Shown here one piece after another: positions 39,175 to 47,883 of a stretch of 47,883 nucleotides of DNA. A model generated the notes under the pieces. The model saw only the letters and a list, made by a program, of their open reading frames with translations, searched no databases and was not told the DNA's origin. This DNA is from Chloroflexota bacterium (lineage in GTDB: Bacteria; Chloroflexota; UBA11872; UBA12225): assembly GCA_947446285.1 (NCBI GenBank), contig CANFGH010000013.1, positions 1 to 47,883 on the forward strand, written 5' to 3'. Numbering within the stretch: the stretch's first letter is position 1; the number at the start of each line of letters is the position of its first letter. The position numbers were made by a program, and so were the translations under genes.

Positions 39175-40935
39175 ATGGCGTCGATGAGTGATCAGACTTC
39201 GGGGCGGACCGGATCAGCGTTCACGCCGGCCCCCGGCGCGGGGTTCGTCCCTGGTGGCGTTGGCCGGATGCAGGAGGCACTGATTGGGGCTGACTACCGG
39301 CGGACCGCCGGCGAGTTCACCGGATTGATCAAGGATGGGCAATCGATGCCCGACCTGGTCCGGCATGCCCTGAATGTCGCCGCTCCCTACCTGACGGTCC
39401 CGTCACACGTGATGGTTGCCGAGAGCGGCGAGTACAGCAACGTCAACTACGATCACTGTGTCCTCGGCCTGCGCGCGTCGCGTCGTCTATTGTCGTATCT
39501 GCCTACGGGTCACCGCCAACTCGCAATGGCGCAGGCCGTCTGGTATATGCCTCAGGGTCTGGACGTCTGGGATCAGTTGCTGTGCGAGTTTCCGGGCCAC
39601 TATGCACGCGATGACAAGAAGTGTGGTCTGCGCCCTGGAGGCACGGATGAACACGGCGCGGACAGGTTTGACGGTCCCGCATGGAACGCACCCAAGGCGT
39701 GGTTCGACACCGACCACGAACCTGATCGCTCCGGGACATCGGCAGATCGGCTGCGTCGACTGCAGGAGCGGATCCTCGAGGGTGACCGGCACGGTGCGTA
39801 TCGGGTGTCGCTGGGCTTGCGACGCGAAGCCGATCCCGTCGTCCGGCGCCAACTTGAAGCCCAGTTACTGTTCTGCGGGATCATCGACTTGCAGGACACC
39901 TTGCAGACCCGCAAGTTGCAGAACATTGGCCATAAGGCGCTTCGGGCCCGCGCCGCGGTCGACCTGACAAGCCTGGTGGGTTGGGATCACGCGGATCCTC
40001 TCTACTACTGTGTCGTGCCTGACCTAGCCTGTTTTCCACGCCTCTATCCACTGTTTGACATGACCACGGTCACCCTGACAAACCGGTTCAAGGGAGACCA
40101 GTGGTCCCTGAAGTCGCGGAACGTCGGCTATCTGGATGACGTCAACCGTGACCGCCTCACCGCAGCCATGCTCCACGGCAAGCTTGCAGACGTCACCGCG
40201 GTGATCACCGATTTGCTCGCTGATGGAGTGCGGGTGATCGAGATTTCCGACGCGATCATCGCGGCGTTTTGCCGTCACCTTGTTGACGAGGCGTGGTCGT
40301 CCAAGTCCTTCTTCCAGATCGGGCACGCATTTGACTACAGCAATGTCGTCAGCTTCTGGTTGCGCGAATACGACCATCCCCATCAGGCGAAGGCTCCCTA
40401 TTTCCAGGCTGCTTTCGTTAATGACTGCATACAGATGAACAAGTTCTTCCCGCCCGATCCCGGCAGCCCCCTCTGGGTTGGTGATCCACGTGAGCATCGG
40501 GGATGGGCGGACGGACTCCCCCTATCCGAGTGCCTGACGCAAATTCTCGCGGCGACCGAGACCCTCGATTACCCACGGGCCGGGGCGTGCGTCGAGACTT
40601 ACCTGTCCCGGACCCGTGAACGGACCAAACTGCTTCGAACACTCGTCCTTGCCTCATCAAAGATGCAGAACGATCCTCACCAGCAACGTCATGCGGCATC
40701 GATGGTTGAGGAATGGGAACACACAACCGCTGGGGACGGTGCCCGCGACACGATGCTTCGCGCGTGGGTGAAGTATGTCGCCGGGGGGGCGAAACGCACG
40801 ACCGACCTGGAATGTGTCCGCATGTTCGAGACTAGCCTCGGACTGAGTTCGTCGGTTATCCGTACGCCCGACCATCTGCAGGCCGACCGCGGGGTGATGG
40901 GAGTGACGCTGGCAAAGCCAGTCGATATTCCTTGA
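39175..40935 (+). CDS. Uncharacterised ~587-aa protein
   Basis: Long ORF with SD GGGAGG before ATG at 39175 (MASMSDQTSG...) and consistent coding character. No family recognised. Conserved-looking His/Trp/Tyr-rich stretches such as 'NVNYDHCVLGLRASRRLLSYL', 'AQAVWYMPQGLDVWDQ' and 'IGHAFDYSNVVSFWLREYDHPHQ'. Confidence 0.8.
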   Translation: MASMSDQTSGRTGSAFTPAPGAGFVPGGVGRMQEALIGADYRRTAGEFTGLIKDGQSMPDLVRHALNVAAPYLTVPSHVMVAESGEYSNVNYDHCVLGLRASRRLLSYLPTGHRQLAMAQAVWYMPQGLDVWDQLLCEFPGHYARDDKKCGLRPGGTDEHGADRFDGPAWNAPKAWFDTDHEPDRSGTSADRLRRLQERILEGDRHGAYRVSLGLRREADPVVRRQLEAQLLFCGIIDLQDTLQTRKLQNIGHKALRARAAVDLTSLVGWDHADPLYYCVVPDLACFPRLYPLFDMTTVTLTNRFKGDQWSLKSRNVGYLDDVNRDRLTAAMLHGKLADVTAVITDLLADGVRVIEISDAIIAAFCRHLVDEAWSSKSFFQIGHAFDYSNVVSFWLREYDHPHQAKAPYFQAAFVNDCIQMNKFFPPDPGSPLWVGDPREHRGWADGLPLSECLTQILAATETLDYPRAGACVETYLSRTRERTKLLRTLVLASSKMQNDPHQQRHAASMVEEWEHTTAGDGARDTMLRAWVKYVAGGAKRTTDLECVRMFETSLGLSSSVIRTPDHLQADRGVMGVTLAKPVDIP

Positions 40936-41041
40936 CCGCTGCGACAGGTGAAACGGTGTTCGCGTCTCCCACTGCCTTGTAGGCGGTGGTCGGTATGATC
41001 GCTCCCCGAGAAGTGGCCGATACGGCCGAGGAGAACGGTGA

Positions 41042-42205
41042 ATGAAGCGCGTCGGGGTAGTCGGGTTTGGGCGTCGACTGCAGCACATGGTCAAGGTTGT
41101 CCAACGCAATGACCCGGATGTTGTTGTCACTGCCATTGTTGACCCGGCCTCTGACACCCGTCGTGCCGAATTTCCAGATGTGCTCGGGTCGGCGACTTCG
41201 TTTTCCGGCATTGAACAGATGCTTGACGCCGGGAACCTTGACGGCGTCATGGTCGGGACGAGATGCGATCTCCACACTCCGGTTGCCGTTGAGGTGCTTG
41301 CGAGCAATCTTCCCCTTTTCCTGGAGAAACCGGTCGCGATCGATTGGGACCAATTTCATCGCCTGAGCGAAGCATTTACGGCAAGCAAAAGCCCGACAGT
41401 GGTCGGGTTCCCGTTGCGGGTCTCTCCACTGTGTGAGCTCGCGGCGCGCATCGTGCGCAGTGGAGCGCTTGGAACCCTTGCCCAGGTGCAGGCGGTGAAC
41501 AATGTTCCGGACTACTCGATCGGCTACTACATGGGCTGGATGCGCGACGAGACCCAGACTGGTGGCCTCTGGTTGCAAAAGGCGACCCACGACTTTGACT
41601 ACTTGCTTTCACTGCTTGGCGACGGTGAACTCGCCGGACATCCGACCCGGGTGATTGCCATGGAATCCAAGCAGGTATTTCGGGGTGATCGGCCCGCCGG
41701 ATTGCACTGTCGTGACTGTGATATCCGGCACGAATGCGTGGAAAGTCCGTACTTGCCGGGAAGCGCGCGGTCGCGCCAGATTGACCGTGAAGCGGCAAGC
41801 CTGCAATGCGCCTTCGCGGTCGACACCGGGAACCATGACAGCGCAAGCGCCCTGATCCAGTTCGAGACTGGTCTCCACTTGAATTACACCCAGAACTTCG
41901 TGACCCGCCGAGGTGCCGCCGCCCGGGGTGCGACGGTGATTGGGCACGATGCGACGTTGTCGTTTGATTGGTATCGCGACGAGTTGGTGGTGCATCACCA
42001 TCACGACGAGCGGGTTGAAAGGCATATCTTTGTGAAAGGAGATGCGGGTCACGGCCACCACGGCGGGGATGATGAACTCGGTCGTGACTTCATCAAGGCG
42101 ATGTCTGGCCGGACGTCATCGCGGGCGTCACTCGCCATCGGGCTTGAAAGTGCCCGGCTATGCCTCAGAGCCCGTGATGCCGCCCGCGCTACGACGTCGC
42201 ACTGA
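41042..42205 (+). CDS. Gfo/Idh/MocA family oxidoreductase with Cys cluster
   Basis: 'KRVGVVGFGRRLQHMVKVVQ', 'FLEKPVAIDWDQF', 'LHCRDCDIRHECVES', 'DAGHGHHGGDDELGRDFIKAM'. SD GAGGAG before ATG. Confidence 0.9.
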   Translation: MKRVGVVGFGRRLQHMVKVVQRNDPDVVVTAIVDPASDTRRAEFPDVLGSATSFSGIEQMLDAGNLDGVMVGTRCDLHTPVAVEVLASNLPLFLEKPVAIDWDQFHRLSEAFTASKSPTVVGFPLRVSPLCELAARIVRSGALGTLAQVQAVNNVPDYSIGYYMGWMRDETQTGGLWLQKATHDFDYLLSLLGDGELAGHPTRVIAMESKQVFRGDRPAGLHCRDCDIRHECVESPYLPGSARSRQIDREAASLQCAFAVDTGNHDSASALIQFETGLHLNYTQNFVTRRGAAARGATVIGHDATLSFDWYRDELVVHHHHDERVERHIFVKGDAGHGHHGGDDELGRDFIKAMSGRTSSRASLAIGLESARLCLRARDAARATTSH

Positions 42206-43260
42206 TGATTGTCCGCTCACAAGGACCTGGTCCGATGCAATCGATACCTTTGACTGATCCGCGCTTGGCTTGGGACGGCGCGGTCGGCGTGACCCACGGC
42301 GCTGATGGATCCCGTGGTTGGCGCATACCTCCTGGTGAGCGTGATGTCTGGCACCCGGAACTTGTCATCCGTGCCGCAATGCCCGCCGGGGTACGGATAC
42401 GGTTCGTCACTGACGCGTCGGCGGTCGCAGGGACGGTCGAGGCTGATCAGGAGAGTAGTCCGATTGACATCGTCGCCGACGGCCACCTCATCGCGAGTTT
42501 GCCGGTAGGCGGATCAGCATCCTTTTTGTGTGACAGCCTGCCTGCGGGAACCAAGGTCCTCGAAATCTGGTTGCCGCAGTTCGGTCCCTTCGCCATCACC
42601 GGCTTGAAACTCTCCGCGGGCGCGATGGTCAGCGCCGTGAACGACGGTCGGCCACGTTGGGTCACTTACGGGAGTTCTATCACTCAGTGCCGCGCCGCGC
42701 CGTCGCCAACGCAGACTTGGCCGGCGATTGTGGCGCGCCACGCAGATCTCAACCTGACATGCCTTGGGTATGGCGGTCAATGCCATCTGGACATCGGCGT
42801 CGCCAGGCTGATCAGGTCCCTCCCTGCGTCCTACATATCGATATGCGCAGGTATCAACATCTACGGCGCCGCAAGTCTCGGGCCGCGCGCATTCCGGACA
42901 ACCCTGACTGGGTTTGTCCAAATTGTTCGGGATGGTCACCCGGTGACACCGATTGTGTTGGTCTCTCCAATCTGGGGTGTCCATCGTGAGACCGAGATGA
43001 ACCTGGTTGGGTTCACCCTTGCATCTATGCGCGACGAGGTCCAGGCCGTCGTGGAATTGCTGCGTTCACGTGGTGATCGCCAGACCCACTACGTCGATGG
43101 CCAGACCCTGTTCGGCGCAAGTTCGGCACATCACTTGCCCGACGACCTTCACCCGAATGGCGAGGGATATCGGGTTCTGGCCACAAACTTCCTGACACAG
43201 GTTGTCGACCCGTACTTCCGTCCGGCACGCGCAGATGACGGGCGTGTGCTTCACCTGTGA
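42205..43260 (+). CDS. SGNH/GDSL hydrolase family protein
   Basis: Block I 'VTYGSSITQ', block II 'LGYGGQCH', block III-like 'ICAGINIYG', block V 'HLPDDLHPNGEGY'. Start overlaps the preceding stop (TGATG). Confidence 0.88.
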   Translation: MIVRSQGPGPMQSIPLTDPRLAWDGAVGVTHGADGSRGWRIPPGERDVWHPELVIRAAMPAGVRIRFVTDASAVAGTVEADQESSPIDIVADGHLIASLPVGGSASFLCDSLPAGTKVLEIWLPQFGPFAITGLKLSAGAMVSAVNDGRPRWVTYGSSITQCRAAPSPTQTWPAIVARHADLNLTCLGYGGQCHLDIGVARLIRSLPASYISICAGINIYGAASLGPRAFRTTLTGFVQIVRDGHPVTPIVLVSPIWGVHRETEMNLVGFTLASMRDEVQAVVELLRSRGDRQTHYVDGQTLFGASSAHHLPDDLHPNGEGYRVLATNFLTQVVDPYFRPARADDGRVLHL

Positions 43261-43282
43261 CGCCCCATTTGGAGAGAACGGA

Positions 43283-44434
43283 ATGCCAAGCGTCTCTGCA
43301 ATTCAGTCAGCCACGACCCTAGCCCTGCGGGAAGCCCTTGCCCTGTACGGTGAAATCGGCTGGCAGGCCGCGGTAATCCATCGGGGTGCGCTTGTCGTCG
43401 ATGCAGTTGCCGGTGTCGCCGATCAAGCCACGGGACGCCCGGTTGAGCAGGACACCCTATTCCTGGTGTTCTCGAACTCCAAGGGCGTGACAGCGACCGT
43501 CGTGCACCGCCTCGTCGAACGGGGTTTGATGGAGTACGACGCGCCGCTTGCCACGTACTGGCCCGAATTCGCCAAGCATGGCAAGGGGAATGTCACGGTG
43601 CGACATGCCCTGAGCCATCGCGCGGGCCTCCCAGAGTTCCGCGACATGCCGATAACTGACTATCCCAGCCTGTTGCAAACTGGGCGCCATCTCGAGAATG
43701 CCACGCCAGATTGGGCGCCAGGTGCGTCAATGGCCTATCACAGCATGACGTTCGGGACACTTTTGGGTCGGGCAGTTGAGGGGGCTACCGGCACACCGTT
43801 TGGTGACGTCATGCGCGCCGAGGTCGCACATCCATTGGGTCTTGACGACATGTGGTTCGGCGTCCCCGCAGATGTCGCGGTGAGCGCGAGGATTGCGACC
43901 CTCGAAGCTGCAAAAGACCCGGACCCGTCAACTGGTCTCGGACCGATGACCCATGAGGAACACGACGACCGGGCGCAGTCAGCGTCAGAGTTCAATACTT
44001 CAGGCGCCCGCGCTGGCTGCATGCCGGCAGCCGGCCTGATCACAAACGCTCGTGCGTTGGTGCGTCATTACGCCGCAATGAGGGAGGCTGAGTTGGATGG
44101 GGTCCGCCTACTGAGCCCATCGACGATTGCCGAGGCGACAATCCCGTACTCCGGTGCCGATGGTGCGCATGTGGCGTGGACGACGCGCATGGGCCTTGGG
44201 TATGCGTTGGGTGCGGCGATACACCCGTTCTGCGGCATTCCAACGGTCGCGCCATGGCCCGATGCCTTCGGTCACACCGGTCTTGGTGGGTCGATATCGA
44301 TGTATTGCCCATCACATGACTTGGCTGTGGTGATGACGAAGAATGCGCTGGCGCCCGCGCGGTTCAGTTTCCAATCGTGGGACCTTGTCTTGCGGGCGAT
44401 TGCGGGTGCATTGGGCATCGACTGCGACGGGTAG
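43283..44434 (+). CDS. Serine hydrolase / class C beta-lactamase-like (EstB-like)
   Basis: SxxK 'FSNSKGVTATVVHRLVERGLMEYDAPLATYWPEFA', 'VRHALSHRAGLPEF', 'AYHSMTFGTLLGRAVE', 'FGHTGLGGSISM'. ATG at 43283 after SD-like GGAGAG. Confidence 0.93.
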   Translation: MPSVSAIQSATTLALREALALYGEIGWQAAVIHRGALVVDAVAGVADQATGRPVEQDTLFLVFSNSKGVTATVVHRLVERGLMEYDAPLATYWPEFAKHGKGNVTVRHALSHRAGLPEFRDMPITDYPSLLQTGRHLENATPDWAPGASMAYHSMTFGTLLGRAVEGATGTPFGDVMRAEVAHPLGLDDMWFGVPADVAVSARIATLEAAKDPDPSTGLGPMTHEEHDDRAQSASEFNTSGARAGCMPAAGLITNARALVRHYAAMREAELDGVRLLSPSTIAEATIPYSGADGAHVAWTTRMGLGYALGAAIHPFCGIPTVAPWPDAFGHTGLGGSISMYCPSHDLAVVMTKNALAPARFSFQSWDLVLRAIAGALGIDCDG

Positions 44435-44497
44435 TGCCAGGCCGGGGACTTCCACAGATCCGGGTGCTGAACGTGCGCCAGGTTGCGGAGCGCCTCG

Positions 44498-45106
44498 CTA
44501 AGTTCTTATTTCGGCGAGAAGGCGTCGAAAAACCGCCTCGCTGTCCTCTTCTCCAAGGAGGTGACGAACTTTCCGGTCCGTCTCGGCGCTGTCCTCGATG
44601 CGCGCACGATGCGCGGCGAGGGCATCGGCGGCACTAATGCCGTGCACCATGCAGTCCTTGATCGCGCGGAAATAGTGGTCGACGGCGCTTGCGGTCCCAA
44701 GGATCATCCCGGCAAGGTCGATGTCCGGCTGGCACATCACCGTGAACGTCCAGATGAACGTCAGACGAGCATCCGTTGGGTCGATTGCGAGGGATCCGGC
44801 CTTGATTTCGTGCTGGTTGATCTGGTTGAGGAGCAGTTGAGTCTGGGCCAGGTTGAATGGAGCAATCGCGAGTGCTGGACATGCCGCAGTGTCGAAACCG
44901 AGGACATCGGCGGTTGACCGAACTCCGAGCAGCACAGCCTCTCCGTCGAGAGAAAAGGCGTAGAGGCCGAATTCGTAACTTGGTGCTTCCGTCCCGGTCA
45001 ATGCCACGGCCAGGGCATCCCGTTCGACGAAGCATGATATGCCCAGCGATTCGAGGAGCTGGTCAATCGACAGGATCAGGTTTTCGATGCGGTTCGGATA
45101 CATCAT
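44498..45106 (-). CDS. YbjN-like (type III secretion chaperone-fold-like) protein A
   Basis: 'ALAIAPFNLAQTQLLLNQINQHEIKAGSLAIDPTDARLTFIWTFTVMCQPDIDLAGMILGTASAVDHYFRAIKD'. Start at ATG 45106 after SD GAGAGG. Confidence 0.65.
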   Translation of the reverse strand: MMYPNRIENLILSIDQLLESLGISCFVERDALAVALTGTEAPSYEFGLYAFSLDGEAVLLGVRSTADVLGFDTAACPALAIAPFNLAQTQLLLNQINQHEIKAGSLAIDPTDARLTFIWTFTVMCQPDIDLAGMILGTASAVDHYFRAIKDCMVHGISAADALAAHRARIEDSAETDRKVRHLLGEEDSEAVFRRLLAEIRT

Positions 45107-45193
45107 TGGGTTTCCTCTCCCGTTCCACACGCCGATGTGAGACGCACCCTCATCCTGCTTTGATGCAGGTGCAATAGGTTTCCCCTGAGCGCG

Positions 45194-45745
45194 TTAGGCG
45201 ATGAGCGCGTGATCGTCGCCGTCTGCCTGTGCGCGGGGCGAAATAATCTTCAAGAGCGCTGCCGTTGCCGTTTTCTCTCCAGATGCGACTGCCACAAGTT
45301 CCGGGCGACAACCGTCAATCGAGTTCAAACCGGCGTTGACCACCGTGGTAAACGTTTTTTGGTCCAGCGTGGCTGGGATTGGTACGCGCCAGGTGTGGTT
45401 GATCGTCGCGGAGGCATTATCGAAACTCAGCGAACCCAGCAGTTGCGTGACTGGGTTCAGCAAGCTCACCAAGGCGTAGACCTGCTCACGTTCACAGGGT
45501 TGAAGGCTCGGGCTACCCTCACCCGTGTCGGATCCCATCGTGTGCACCAGGACCAATGGAGCCGACGTGTCGACGATCAGGGTTTGGACCCGGCCATTGA
45601 AGAAGTCTGCGGTGATACGGGTCGTGAAGCGAACGGTGTCACGAATTTGGTCAACCACAAAGACGCCTTCCTCAAGGGTATAGGGCATGGCCTTTTCATT
45701 GAGGAATGCAATGACTTGGGTGTGTATAGAATGTATGATTTCCAA
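45194..45745 (-). CDS. YbjN-like protein B (paralogous in layout to the downstream gene)
   Basis: 'QVYALVSLLNPVTQLLGSLSFDNASATINHTWRVPIPATLDQKTFTTVVNAGLNSIDGCRPELVAVASG' follows the YbjN-like pattern. Probable TTG start at 45745 after AAAGGAAG; alternative GTG at 45778. Confidence 0.6.
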   Translation of the reverse strand: MEIIHSIHTQVIAFLNEKAMPYTLEEGVFVVDQIRDTVRFTTRITADFFNGRVQTLIVDTSAPLVLVHTMGSDTGEGSPSLQPCEREQVYALVSLLNPVTQLLGSLSFDNASATINHTWRVPIPATLDQKTFTTVVNAGLNSIDGCRPELVAVASGEKTATAALLKIISPRAQADGDDHALIA

Positions 45746-46188
45746 GATACGACTTCCTTTCGTCGTGAGTGCGGGCACGCCTTCAACAGATCAAGTTCCG
45801 GATTTGTGATCGGTGCGAGCTGCGCTCACGAACGGGGTCATCGCCAGATTGCCGGATGCTCTTTTGTCGCTTGTGATACCCATCGTGTTCCAGGGCGCCC
45901 GGAACCCCTTTCCCTTGTGCTCACCTAGGTCACCAAAAATGTCTCTTGTGACACGCGAACATTTGTTGTGACTGCCCCAGTCGCAACCGTGGATGCTTGA
46001 AGACCCGGGTGAACTTCGCCAATTGCCGGACTGCCCGAGTGAAGCCGCCGTTGTCGCGAGAGAGAGGCCGATTGGTTTGAAGTCGCATGCCTGATCCGGG
46101 GACCTTCCGGAGGCGTGTTGGTTCTCGGCTAGCGGAATACCGCACCGAGTTGAATGCGACCCATTTGGCCACCAGTCAGAGAAGGCAC

Positions 46189-46205
46189 TACGCTGAGCAG
46201 CCATG
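46189..46205 (+). promoter_or_regulatory. -10-like TACGCT 8 nt upstream of the M19 dipeptidase ATG
   Basis: TTGGCC, 18 nt, TACGCT, 8 nt, ATG (46203). Confidence 0.4.
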
Positions 46206-47222
46206 AACTGCAAGCTGACTGACCAAAAACGCGATGCTCTTGACAAGGCCAAGAGCATCATAAGTAACACCTTGGTCTGGGATAACCACGGATGCATGCC
46301 AGTCGGAGCGCCCTTCGGGACTGACTTCCTGCCCGAACTTCGCCGCTATCGTGAGGCTGGTGTAAATATCGTCTCGTTGAATGTCGGGTTCGGCGAAATG
46401 GACGTTGCTGACCACTTCCAGACCCTCGCTACGATCCGACGCTGGGTGTCCATGCACGATGACTACATGCTGGTTTCGACTTCTGCGGACGTGTACTTGG
46501 CGGAACAGACAGGGCGACTTGGTGTTTGCTTTGACATCGAGGGTGCGAACGCAATCGGAGATCTGTTGTCGCTCATCAGCGCGTATCACTCCCTAGGCGT
46601 TCGCTGGATGCTTCTTGCGTACAACCTGAACAACCTTGCCGGCGGGGGGTGCCAGGACGACGACGATGGTATGACAGCTTTCGGGCACGATGTCGTGCGC
46701 GAGATGGAGCGCGTGGGCATGGTGGTGTGCTGCAGCCATACTGGATACCGGACAGCACGCGATGTTCTAAAAATGGCTACGAAACCAGTGGTTTTCTCTC
46801 ACAGCAATGCACACGATATCGTTGCCCATCCGCGGAACCTCCCTGACGACCTTGTGCGGGAGTGTGCCCAGACCGGGGGCGTCGTGGGGGTCAACGGTAT
46901 CGGCCTTTTCCTCGGCCCCGCCGACGGAGACTAGGCCGAGCCCGTGGCAACACACATTGATCACATGGTTCAGCTAGTCGGTCCACGGCACATCGGACTT
47001 GGGTTGGACTACGTGTTCGATACCGGGGAACTCAAGACGTATCTCGCCAAGATGCGCGCAACCTTCCCCACTGAGTTCGGCTACGACACCGAGATTCCCA
47101 TGCTTCCGCCGGAAAATGTGCTCGATGTTGTCGCATCGTTGCTTCGACGCGGCTACGCAGAAAGTGACATCCGCTCAATCCTCGGAGGCAAATTTCTGCG
47201 GATTGCCCGCGAGGTCTGGTGA
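46203..47222 (+). pseudogene. Membrane dipeptidase (peptidase M19, COG2355-like), interrupted by one in-frame TAG at 46932-46934
   Basis: 46203-46931 encodes 'FDIEGANAIGDLLSLISAYHSLGVRWMLLAYNLNNLAGGGCQDDDDGMTAFGHDVVREMERVGMVVCCSHTGYRT...VFSHSNAHDIVAHPRNLPDDLVRECAQTGGVVGVNGIGLFLGPADGD'. After TAG the same frame continues 'AEPVATHIDHMVQLVGPRHIGLGLDYVFD...GYAESDIRSILGGKFLRIAREVW'. Confidence 0.88.
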
Positions 47223-47273
47223 CTTTGGTTCGTCACCAGCCTCTCGCATTCGCCTGAGAACCGACGGCGCTCA

Positions 47274-47696
47274 TCACGCCGCGAGACGTTCGCCCGACGA
47301 AGCGGTCACAGACGACAGGGCCGCCGCCATGAGCAGGTCATCAAAAGCCGGAAGGGCACGGTAAGCGCGTCGCCAGGCTACAAACGCGGCACCGCGACGT
47401 GCTTCGGCGTTGATGAAGTGCTCCCAAGCCGATGCGCACCTCTCTGCTGCGACTTGGAGTAGCCCGCCACCGGCTGCCTTGTCATGAATCTCCCGCGCCG
47501 CAACCCAACTGTGCCAAGCGTCCTGCTCAGCTGCGTCAGCCTCGACAAGGGCTTGGTATTCGGGAAGCGCAGTGGAAGCACGTGCACATGAATCCCGAGC
47601 TGCCGTTCGCTTCCAGACGAGCGACTGGGACAGGAAATGCGTTGGCACCGGGTGTGTGGAGGTCGCTTCGTCTGGATTGACATTCATGCCTGACAC
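47274..47696 (-). CDS. Small uncharacterised Ala-rich, probably helical protein
   Basis: 140-aa ORF; GTG start preceded by a strong SD (AGGAGGA, 6-nt spacing). No family recognised. Confidence 0.5.
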   Translation of the reverse strand: MSGMNVNPDEATSTHPVPTHFLSQSLVWKRTAARDSCARASTALPEYQALVEADAAEQDAWHSWVAAREIHDKAAGGGLLQVAAERCASAWEHFINAEARRGAAFVAWRRAYRALPAFDDLLMAAALSSVTASSGERLAA

Positions 47697-47754
47697 CGTC
47701 GGTCCTCCTGTAAAGGTGTGCCAGAGACAACCACCCTGTCTCGCGGAAAGCGTA

Positions 47755-47883
47755 ATGCTCGGAGCCAGCGGACGTCCGTTACTTGGGCGTACCGAGAAGT
47801 GTCGAACGCGTTTCGAACGACCGGCACCCGAGTGGATGCCGGTCTATCGCCTGACTATCAATGAGAAGCGCATCTCCGATACC
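47755..47883 (+). CDS. Possible partial CDS running off the right edge (start uncertain)
   Basis: Open frame MLGASGRPLLGRTEKCRTRFERPAPEWMPVYRLTINEKRISDT to the window end. An internal ATG at 47836 begins MPVYRLTINEKRISDT. Too short to assign. Confidence 0.3.
   Translation, partial: MLGASGRPLLGRTEKCRTRFERPAPEWMPVYRLTINEKRISDT

Noticed and set aside
45791-46297. 168-aa minus-strand ORF between YbjN-like B and the M19 gene
   Set aside because: Overlaps the M19 start and promoter, no family recognised, no clear SD; treated as spurious.
41042-47222. Defence-island or toxin-antitoxin interpretation of the right-hand accessory genes
   Set aside because: No nuclease, reverse transcriptase, helicase, TIR/SIR2, phage or TA motif seen. 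Families present point to metabolism and unknown function.
1-47883. CRISPR arrays, tRNA and rRNA genes
   Set aside because: Reading both strands, I saw no regularly spaced direct repeats and no cloverleaf or rRNA signature. A tRNAscan-SE/Infernal run would be needed to exclude them formally.

Overview
This 47.9 kb GC-rich bacterial window is mostly a chromosomal backbone. The taxon is not determinable from the sequence; the gene content would fit Chloroflexota, but that is only inference. Left to right it holds: a frameshifted IS5-type transposase N-terminus at the left edge; a YfhO-like membrane protein and two GT4 glycosyltransferases; murJ; lepA; a Gld-like ABC exporter with a DUF4340 protein; a minus-strand yggS-yggT-hisH-hisA-hisF-hisIE cluster; a complete minus-strand Opp/Dpp operon; a TgpA-like transglutaminase with a DUF58 protein; a short ArgA-like GNAT; an MGDG-synthase-like glycosyltransferase; pdxA; a marR-ABC-ABC exporter operon; and an accessory cluster (37.9-47.7 kb) of Gfo/Idh/MocA proteins, an uncharacterised ~587-aa protein, an SGNH hydrolase, a serine beta-lactamase-like hydrolase, two tandem YbjN-like proteins and an M19 dipeptidase. 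The most checkable unusual observations are: (1) the M19 dipeptidase frame is interrupted by one in-frame TAG; (2) several genes have a TANNNT box 6-8 nt before the start codon, suggesting leaderless transcription; (3) the two ABC exporters are asymmetric, one with signature ISRGQ instead of LSGGQ; (4) a 10-bp GC hairpin separates the SBP gene from oppD; (5) an orphan protein is divergently transcribed from a GH109-like oxidoreductase. I found no CRISPR array, tRNA, rRNA or convincing prophage. No feature proves a new defence or other system; the accessory cluster is the best candidate for undescribed function.
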